A stretch of DNA of 13,262 bases from JBEKOF01 sp050015895. Its GTDB lineage: Bacteria > Verrucomicrobiota > Verrucomicrobiia > Limisphaerales > Palsa-1400. The position numbers and the translations under genes were made by a program. The notes beneath the pieces were generated by a model, which had not been told where the DNA came from, did not search any database, and saw only the letters and a list, made by a program, of their open reading frames with translations. How positions within the stretch are numbered: the first letter of the stretch is position 1; every line of letters starts with the position of its first letter. The stretch is from positions 1-13,262 of the forward strand of contig JBEKAN010000081.1 in the NCBI GenBank assembly GCA_050015895.1. Direction: 5' to 3'. Shown piece by piece: positions 13,022 through 13,262 of the stretch.

Positions 13022-13208
13022 AGAAGCCATTCGGATTAGAAATGCCCTTCACTTGAACCTTGAAAGGGGAGCCATCCGGAACCGAGCAGAGCATGTCCAC
13101 CTTACGGGTGTTTCCGAGCGTGAAGGTTACGTCATATCCACGCCGAGAAAGCTCGGTCCCCACAGCTAAAACCGCTGCGGAGGATGTATGCTGAGTCGCG
13201 CGTTTCAT
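12948..13208 (-). pseudogene. 3'-truncated nuclease-like gene (PD-(D/E)XK type)
   Basis: On the minus strand from ATG 13208 the protein reads MKRATQHTSSAAVLAVGTEL, then RRGYDVTFTLGNTRKVDMLC and DGSPFKVQVKGIS. The pattern (helix with conserved small residues, TLGN, VDM, then a VQVK strand) is that of PD-(D/E)XK-fold proteins of the DUF4365/homing-nuclease-like kind, with Asp in VDM and Gln-x-Lys as the likely metal site. Resemblance ends near NGFFIG (about 13014); the remaining ~20 codons to the stop at 12948 are the antisense of the antitoxin gene. Typical members run about 150 residues or more, so the 3' part is lost. The frame is also open upstream to the window edge, so a start beyond the window cannot be excluded. 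Confidence 0.45.
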
Positions 13209-13262
13209 GAGCTCTGTAAATGTCCCGTCATTGCGCCGCTCCAACTTGGTAGCATACGACCG

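Overview
The window looks like a chromosomal segment of a high-GC, Gram-negative-type bacterium, most likely a Verrucomicrobiota member (Limisphaerales/Pedosphaera-like). That placement is an inference from three things: the MoxR/DUF58/BatA/BatB aerotolerance-type operon, weak or absent Shine-Dalgarno sites, and many small toxin-antitoxin (TA) remnants between housekeeping genes. No rRNA, tRNA or CRISPR array is visible. Layout, left to right. 1-450 has no convincing gene and carries short direct repeats, notably a run of GTCAAACC-type motifs at exact 10-bp spacing. 451-1488 encodes a secreted DUF4380-like protein. 1529-2461 is fabD (malonyl-CoA:ACP transacylase). 2524-3595 is a small TA-type cluster: an antitoxin, a truncated RelE-like toxin, then a nucleotidyltransferase overlapping by 4 nt with a short partner protein. 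3701-5206 is the N-terminal half only of carB (carbamoyl-phosphate synthase large chain), ending cleanly at a stop codon with no second half in the window. 5321-6313 is a MoxR AAA+ ATPase. The rest of its operon (DUF58 protein, a membrane-anchored adaptor, BatA, and a BatB-BatC fusion) resumes at 8038 and runs to 12615 with 4-nt overlaps at every junction. These proteins form a membrane-anchored von Willebrand A (vWA) system in which MoxR is the presumed ATPase chaperone. Between moxR and DUF58 lies a 1.7-kb insertion-like island (6314-8037). It holds an orphan HicB, an AT-richer gene encoding an array of 28-residue zinc-ribbon repeats fused to a T5orf172/GIY-YIG nuclease-like domain, a 24-codon remnant resembling the start of a DUF58 gene, a ~148-bp palindromic REP/BIME-like element, and an orphan antitoxin on the opposite strand with two addiction-module repeats. 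The remnant stops exactly where the element begins. The element's two ends are inverted hairpins whose stems differ by compensatory base changes. After the Bat operon (12612-13262) comes debris of defence/TA genes: the C-terminal piece of a PIN toxin, an intact ribbon-helix-helix antitoxin, and a 3'-truncated nuclease-like gene on the minus strand. The strongest candidates for something not previously described are the zinc-ribbon/T5orf172 fusion, the covarying BIME, and the way the island interrupts the Bat operon. All family assignments are from reading the sequence by eye; no database search was possible.
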